A DNA stretch of 64,000 bases, from assembly GCA_030765065.1 (NCBI GenBank), contig CM060988.1, positions 174,137,065 through 174,201,064 of the forward strand, given 5' to 3'. Source of the DNA: Deroplatys truncata (lineage: Eukaryota > Arthropoda > Insecta > Mantodea > Mantidae). Numbering within the stretch: the stretch's first letter is position 1; each line of letters begins with the position of its first letter. A program made the translations under genes and the position numbers. Under the pieces are notes generated by a model, which saw nothing but the letters and a program-made list of their open reading frames with translations, did no database searches and had not been told where the DNA came from. Positions 58,232 through 64,000 of this stretch are shown piece by piece.

Positions 58232-59147
58232 AAAATTTACAGTATTCTTGCAGCTAAGCTATTACTACATATTTCGAAGAAAATTCGAGGAGATTGAATG
58301 ATAATTTTAATGGATTTAACTTTTAAATGCTGTATACAATACATCTGATCACAACAATAAGCTAATTATAAAATAACAAGAAACATAATTTCTTATTTTG
58401 AGAAACGCAAACTTACAGCTGGAAATATAATTCTGTATAATTTGATGGAGTATAATGCACAAAATTGAAAAGGTATATTTAGTATAACTGCTAGTTACAA
58501 TATAGTTACTCCACTTATAAACAACAAAAATAAGGCGATAGCTAAGGATAATGGTGCCTAAAAAGCAAACTAAACAGCTGCTATTTCATAGCTGACGCCA
58601 TGACATATATGAAGAAATAAATTAATTTGTGAAACATTTCAGACTTATAGATAATGCATTTCTCCATGAACAAGCAACTTGTCGAAACAACGAATGGAAA
58701 ACAAAATTGAAATCTTGATTTTTTAATTTTATCATGTATAACAAAAACCCAGAGAAATATGAATTTATTGTAAATACGAAGTAGTAGCTTCGCTAATTTT
58801 TATGCAGTTTAAGACTATAGAATAATCAGTATGGAAACAAAAACAGAAGCTGTTTAATGCATTTTAATTAGTCCAATCCAATATTCAAAATAACCGACTC
58901 TTACTTTACTAGAGCTCTTCTCGTATAGAATTTTTCTCAATAAAGATAAAGGTATTTTTTTTTTCGGAAAACATAAAGGAAACTTAAAAGCACACTTAAA
59001 CCAAATATACTTGTGCTAAATTTATATTTAATATTTTTTAATATATGTTTAATTAAAATTTCTTCCTTATTCATAAATTTTTCTCCTACTTTTATTTCCT
59101 ACCTATTTCCTTGTTTTTTAAGTAGGAACCGATAATTTAGACAAAAA
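58232..59147. other. Gene-free stretch
   Basis: Very AT-rich, no open frames or repeat signals. Confidence 0.4.
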
Positions 59148-59928
59148 ATCTGATGTGTTGCACTCGCATGATTTTCTCTACTTTTGTACAAACTATTTTT
59201 ACAAACTCTTATTCTCTATCTACTTCATGTTAATCGACATAAATATTTGAAGAAACTATCATATTGCTAATTTTCTTGAGGTGCAAGGGTAATATGGTAG
59301 TATTTAAGTGATAGTCAAATCTTTTAAGAGCTGGTTGCTATGTGGAGCATTCCATTCTCTTTGTATGTCCAGGACATAAAAAAACGAATAACGAATTCCC
59401 ATTTGAGAAAAACTATAAGTATTGGAAAATTCAAACAAAATAACAAGGAATACTTCGGAAATGGTTCACTCCATAACAAAAATGTCTCTGACATAAACTG
59501 TGTGTTTTAACGAGATCTACATTTTTTTGTGTGGTAAACGTTTGTCTATTTCTTACGGTTTACCAGTTATACGACGAAGAGGACTTTTAGGGACATTCCC
59601 GGAAAATTCAAGGTATACATTTCATTTGCCAAGAAAATATCTTAAACATATGATATTTTAATCAAAATTGTTACAGCCATTTTTGATAAAATCAGAATTT
59701 TCAGAATATGTTCCATGTAATGGGTAGTCTGGTGTGGGGAATTTTCTTGAAAAATCTTCGTGTCGCATCTTTGAAAGATAGTGAACCTAAATACCAAGTT
59801 TGGTAGTTTTGTTTTTGAGTTATGCTGTTCACAGATACACAGACAAACAGACACACAGGGTATGTTTCCAAAAATTATTTGGATTAATGGCAGCTCAAAG
59901 CATATATTTTCGGTGAAATCTTAAAAAT
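59148..59928 (+). mobile_element. HX repeat, copy 22 (3' truncated)
   Basis: Starts atctgatgtgttgcactcgc and breaks off after ttttcggtgaaatct, where the mariner remnant begins. The hairpin end is missing. Confidence 0.8.
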
Positions 59929-60400
59929 AATATTGTTTTCCAAATACTTTCTTATCATTTATTACTTCACAGCTTACGCTACTTCTCCATGTAGTCACGC
60001 TGTTATTCAGACACTGATCGTAATGGGAAACCAATTTTTGTATGCTTTGGGCAAAGAATGATGCCGCCTGCGACGAAAGCGCAGTCAGCGCTTCTTGTTT
60101 CACATCATCCCTAATGAAATGTTTTCCACCAAGGGATTTCTTAAGATGAAGAAACAGATGAAAATCACTCGTGCCAAATCCGGACTGTAGGGTGGGTGGT
60201 CGATTGTTCCCAACCAAATTATGCTATCAGATCCTGAGTTTGTTTGGCTGTGTGTGGCCGGGCATTGTCGCTCATTATTGTTTCCCCATAAACCTCACAC
60301 AGTATTTGCTGGCGTCAATTTCTCGCATTCTAAAAACGAATCGCTGATCTGACTTCATAGTCGGCGGGTCGTACGATTGTTTTGAACATTTCGGAACGCC
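59928..60400 (-). pseudogene. Second mariner-family remnant, internally deleted
   Basis: The - strand begins at about 60390 with an N-terminal transposase piece (FKTIVRPADYEVRSAIRF, then CEVYGETIMSD). This jumps straight to the catalytic-core segment NARPHTAKQTQDLI and FGWEQ at about 60280-60215. A frameshifted HPxYSPDLA segment follows, then SDFHLFLHLKKSLGGKHF and SIQKLVSHYDQCLN to about 59985. The middle of the protein is deleted, and at least three stops plus one frameshift are present. The N-terminus differs from that of the 28.5 kb element, so this is another lineage. It abuts a truncated HX copy at about 59928. I could not identify terminal repeats. Confidence 0.75.
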
Positions 60401-60531
60401 GTATCAACAGGGAAACACAAAGTGACGGTCGCTCACAGCTGCATCTGGTTTCCTAATGTATGGAGGAAGTGTTCGCGCATGCTCGTGACTACAGTACTGC
60501 AGCGGCAAAATATTGAACCTTTTTTTTTAAG

Positions 60532-61290
60532 GTTGAGGCAGTATTTTTAACACTTAAATGATTTTAGTCAAACTATATAATATGTAAATTCAATAACAGC
60601 CCGTCTTGAAGAAATAAGTGTATGTAATAATTTGTAAAATGTATGTAACAGTCATTGCATATGCTTATATTATTGTGTCCATGTGTAATAATGTTATGCG
60701 AATGCATTACGTAATTTAATAATGTAGGAGCTGTAAGAAATAGGTCAAAAGTTGCTAACAAAGAGGTAACAATGAGGTAACCTTGAGACAATAATGAGTT
60801 TGAGAGTTTAAATGTTATTTGTGATTCTTCAAAGCATTAATGTAATTTTAGTGACAGTTTATAAAAAATAGTCAATCAACAACCAGAAAAAGCTTTAGTT
60901 AAATGGAGGTATTCTATTGGAGTAAAACTAGCCAATCAGAGACTTGAAATACAGAAATTTAGAAGTTTAGACGGTTGAAATCTAAGTTGCCTGCAGACAG
61001 TGATTGTAACCGGTTGCTTGTGCGTCCTTGAGAGATTTAATACGTATGCGTGTGAGACGAAAATAGTATACGTGTTAAAAAAAAATGCAAGTATTAAATA
61101 AAAGAATTTTGCAGGTCTTGATATCAGTGAAGTGCTATTTAATTTGTGTCAAGGATTAATAAAAAGGAGTGAATTAAAACTTAAAATCTGTGTAAGCCTA
61201 CATTCTTGTCGCATCACGCCCTGCCAAGATATCCTTGTCTCTAGCAGTAATACTGACGCAGCCGAGGCAAACATACATATTAAATATTTA
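60532..61290 (+). mobile_element. LTR-like repeat LX, copy 2
   Basis: Begins TGAGGCAGTATTTTTAACA. It shares several hundred bases with 63471-64000 (same strand) and with the inverted segment at about 1245-540. It contains a TATA-like TTATAAAA (about 60853) and a TAAATAAAAG poly(A)-type signal (about 61089). Similarity to the first copy continues past the presumed LTR end to about 61540. The segment ends near gccgaggcaaaca. The TG start and TATA/AATAAA order suggest an LTR, but the 3' border is unclear. Confidence 0.5.
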
Positions 61291-61559
61291 AAGAAATAGT
61301 CAAATTATAAAGTTAATATTTTTTTAAACTTGGGGCAAAGGCCATCTGAAAGTACATTTGGGGCGAAGGCTACAGGAAACTGTTTACTATACGTGCGGTT
61401 GCAACTACTACAAGTTCGGCTCCCCAACAGTTGAACTATAATACAACTCCTACAATACTCCTACTTCAAATCCGCTTTTCATACGTAGCAGCAACTACCT
61501 ACTTCAAATTGACGCCCAAAGCGTGGTGCAAACAACGTAAAGAAACAATCTACTTAAAG

Positions 61560-61935
61560 GTTTTTTCCGTTTTTCAGTGGTTACCCTTCATTCCCACTCT
61601 CCATTCTTCACGATTCTCCCAATATTCCTCCTCCAGATAGCGAATCCTCATCATTTTAACTACATCTGTTCTCCAATTGCCACATTTCCTCCTCCCTGAT
61701 GGTGATCATTCCAAAATAATCCTAGGCCATCCTTCTTCTGTCATTCTTTGGACATGGCCATACCACTAAAGAGATCTTCTTTAAATTCTGTTCTAACTGG
61801 TTTGTCCATCTCCATTTACTGTCTTACTTCTTCATTCCATTTCCTCTCCAATTTAGACATTCTAGCTCCTTTACGTATTCCATCCATCTCTAACGCTTGT
61901 ATTTTGTTTACATTAGCAACAACTTTTTTCTTGGA
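61560..61935 (-). pseudogene. LINE reverse-transcriptase tail fragment
   Basis: Reading the - strand, two frames carry the widespread insect endonuclease-reverse-transcriptase tail. First comes KIQALEMDGIRKGARMSKLE (about 61910-61850). After a frameshift comes WYGHVQRMTEEGWPRIILE, a stop, and SPSGRRKCGNWRTDVVKMM (about 61750-61640). It is 5' truncated and broken. It sits between LTR-like repeat sequence and an unclassified GC-rich stretch. Confidence 0.7.
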
Positions 61936-62200
61936 GTGGGGGAGCTAGCCCACTGCCAAACCCCGAAGGAGCGGACCGTTGCCTCTTTTGTCGGTTTTCA
62001 GGGTTCCTGTTTGACTTTCACGGTTAGCGTAGCGGCCTTGGGGCACACGAGGTTCCCGCCGTAGTTCACTCAAACAGGCATTCTCCTACTTTCCGTCGCC
62101 CACCCATCGGGACGTTGGACCTCAGAGGACGGATTTTGAGGGGCTTACAACCACACTTTAAAAACACGCCTCATACAATTGTGGAAACCGTTAATGTTCT
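61936..62200. other. Unclassified GC-rich repeat-like stretch
   Basis: GC-rich stretch between a LINE tail and HX copy 23. It has the look of untranslated transposon sequence. No protein motif is recognised on either strand. Confidence 0.3.
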
Positions 62201-62260
62201 AGACAGCTATTCTAAAAGTATGCATACCAAACTTGGTTAAGATTAATGCACTACAAAAAA

Positions 62261-63150
62261 ATCTGATGTGTTACACTCGCATGACCTTCTCTACTCTTGT
62301 ACAAACTATTTTTACAAACGCTTATTCTCCATCTACTTCATGTTAGTTGAGATAAACATTTGCAGACTCTATCTTATTGCTAATTTTCTTGTAGATGTAA
62401 GGGGAATATATATTTACAAGGGCAATATAGAAATACAGTAGCCTTTAAGCACATACATATCTCTTAATAGCTGGTTGCTAGGTGCAGCACCATTCCCTTT
62501 CCCACAGATTAATACTCTTTGCATATCCAAGACAAAAAAAATGAATAACGAATTCACATTTGAGAAAATAAGTATTGAAAATTTAAGGGAATAGCAAGCA
62601 ATATCTCGAAAATGGTTCACTCGACAAAAAAAATGTATATGACCTATATTGTGTATTTTAACGCGATCTATATTTTTGTGTAGTAAAATTTTGTCTATCT
62701 CTTATGGTTTACCAGTTATGCAAAAGTCGTTCACAATGAAGAATACTTTTGGAGACATTCCTAGAAAATTCAAGATATACATTTCATTTGTCATGAAAAT
62801 ATCTTAAACATATGATATTTTAATCAAAATCGTTAGAGCCATTTTTAAGAAAATTAAAATTTTCGAAAATTCTTTCATGTAAAGGGTAATCTGGGGTGCG
62901 GGGATTTTCTTGAAAACCTTCGTGTCGCATCTCTGGAAGATACTGAACCTAAATACCAAGTTTGGTGTTTATCCGACTGTTCGTTTCTGAGTTATGCTGT
63001 TCACAGACACACACACGACATGTTTCCAAAAATGCTTTTTTTGGATTCAGGGGGTCTCCAAACATGTATTTCCGGTGAAATCTCGGTATCGAATTTTTGG
63101 GTGGAATACAATACTTCCCCTACTTACTATACGTAGTAGAGAAAGTAAAA
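62261..63150 (+). mobile_element. HX repeat, copy 23 (complete)
   Basis: Starts atctgatgtgttacactcgc, ends gtagtagagaaagtaaaa, and contains the near-consensus core. A good reference copy for the family. Confidence 0.9.
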
Positions 63151-63470
63151 GCTTATGGGTGAAACTATCAGTAAAGTCTATTTTTTGGGGGAATTAGACG
63201 ACAAAGTTTTGTTATTACAGATTCATTCTTCTGCAGTGAAGAATGAAGACCAGGTCTCCCTGCAGTATAATACACTGACTCTTTTTCTTTCAATTTAAGC
63301 CTTTTGCTGGATTTTCTGGCCTCTATAGTATCTACTCTTTCGTGTTCTCTTGTGGTCAGTTCATTTGAGTTGAGTGTGTTCATCAGTCACTCACTGCTTG
63401 TGTGGTGTACTCTCACCAGGATTTATTCCAATAGCTTCTAGCACCTTTCATGCCACTATCTTCTTAACAT

Positions 63471-64000
63471 GTGAGGCAGTATTTTTAACACTTAAATGAT
63501 TTCAGTCAAATTATATAATGTATAAATTCAATATCAGCCCTCCTTGAAGCAATATGTGTATGTAATAATGTGTAAAATGTATGTAACAGTCATTGCATAT
63601 GCTTATATTAGTGTATCCATGTGTAATAATGTTATGTGAATATATTACGTAATTTAATAATGTAGGAGCTGTGAGAATAATAAGTTAAAATTTGCTAACA
63701 ATGAGGTAATAATGAGATAAACTTGAGGCAATAATGAGTTTGAGAGTTTAACAATACTACCTGTGATTCTTGGAAGCAATAATGTAATTTTAGTGACAGT
63801 TTATAAAATAGCCAATTAACAACTAGAAAAAGCTTTAATTAAATGAAGGTATTCTATTCGAGTAGGAATAGCCAATCAGAGACTTGAAATACAGAAGTTT
63901 ACAAGTTTAGACGGTTGAAATCAGTTCAGTTGCCTGCAGACAGAGTTACTAACCAGACGAAAAAGTGTCCTCAAGAAATATAATACGTATTCGTGTGAGA
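63471..64000 (+). mobile_element. LTR-like repeat LX, copy 3 (cut by the window end)
   Basis: Aligns by eye with 60532-61050 and starts at the same TGAGGCAGTATTTTTAACA. The TATA-like TTATAAAATAG is kept. The preceding bases differ from those before copy 2, so this start is a real element border. Confidence 0.5.

Noticed and set aside
3971..63197. A recurring HX open frame (MFHVKGNLGWGDFLENLRVA-type peptide, then a His/Thr-rich tract) seen in many copies
   Set aside because: It recurs only because the DNA repeat does. The CA tract of varying length breaks the frame, start and stop positions differ, stops are frequent in sister copies, and changes do not look biased to silent positions.
60532..64000. 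A complete LTR retrotransposon between the two direct copies
   Set aside because: No gag-pol, primer-binding site or polypurine tract; the interior is made of other repeats.

Overview
This looks like nuclear DNA from an insect with a large, AT-rich, transposon-packed genome. The evidence is two spliced genes for secreted Pro-Val-repeat structural proteins of insect-cuticle type, arthropod core promoters (TATA plus a TCAGT-type initiator), Tc1 and mariner transposases, several tRNA-derived SINE families, LINE and LTR remnants. I cannot name the species. A hemimetabolous (polyneopteran) insect fits the repeat density and the long introns, but that is inference.

Only two genes are well supported, and they are convergent. 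Gene A is on the + strand: promoter and a tiny first exon near 15.67-15.76 kb, a 17.4 kb repeat-filled intron, then exon 2 at 33130-33780 and a poly(A) signal at 33968. Gene B is on the - strand: promoter and tiny first exon near 56.01-55.95 kb, a 5.9 kb intron, then exon 2 at 49999-49253 and a poly(A) signal at 49169-49164. Both have a phase-0 intron inside the signal peptide, just before a basic residue, and both carry a PVPV/PKPxPV core. They are probably divergent paralogues that make extracellular (cuticle-type) matrix proteins. One further possible internal exon (47369-47479) is only a suggestion.

The rest is almost entirely repeats. The dominant one is a family about 850 bp long, here called HX, with about 23 near-complete or large copies and many fragments (about 25 kb by eye, roughly 40% of the window). 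Its ends carry a 12-bp inverted motif (ACTTTCTCTACT). It has a small hairpin at one end, a variable CA/GT microsatellite in the core beside a near-perfect 22-bp palindrome, and T-rich flanks. This architecture resembles the non-autonomous Helentron elements (HINE/DINE-1). I give HX copies a strand by that polarity: + means reading from the TCTGATGTG end towards the hairpin end.

Layout. 0-2.5 kb: end of an LTR-like repeat and HX copies. 2.5-9.2 kb: three SINEs of family b, an HX copy, a dead Tc1 element and a SINE of family c. 9.2-15.6 kb: tRNA-like fragments, one LTR, SINE c2 and HX. 15.6-33.1 kb: gene A promoter and intron, with HX mosaics, a LINE tail, an LTR (26.9-27.6 kb), a mariner deletion derivative (28.5-29.2 kb) and nested SINEs (30-32 kb). 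33.1-34 kb: gene A exon 2. 35.3-35.8 kb: a foldback element. 36.5-49 kb: mostly HX copies. 49-56 kb: gene B with HX copies in its intron. 56-64 kb: HX copies, a second mariner remnant, two copies of the LTR-like repeat and a LINE tail. I see no tRNA or rRNA gene that is convincingly intact, no CRISPR and no bacterial-type operon.
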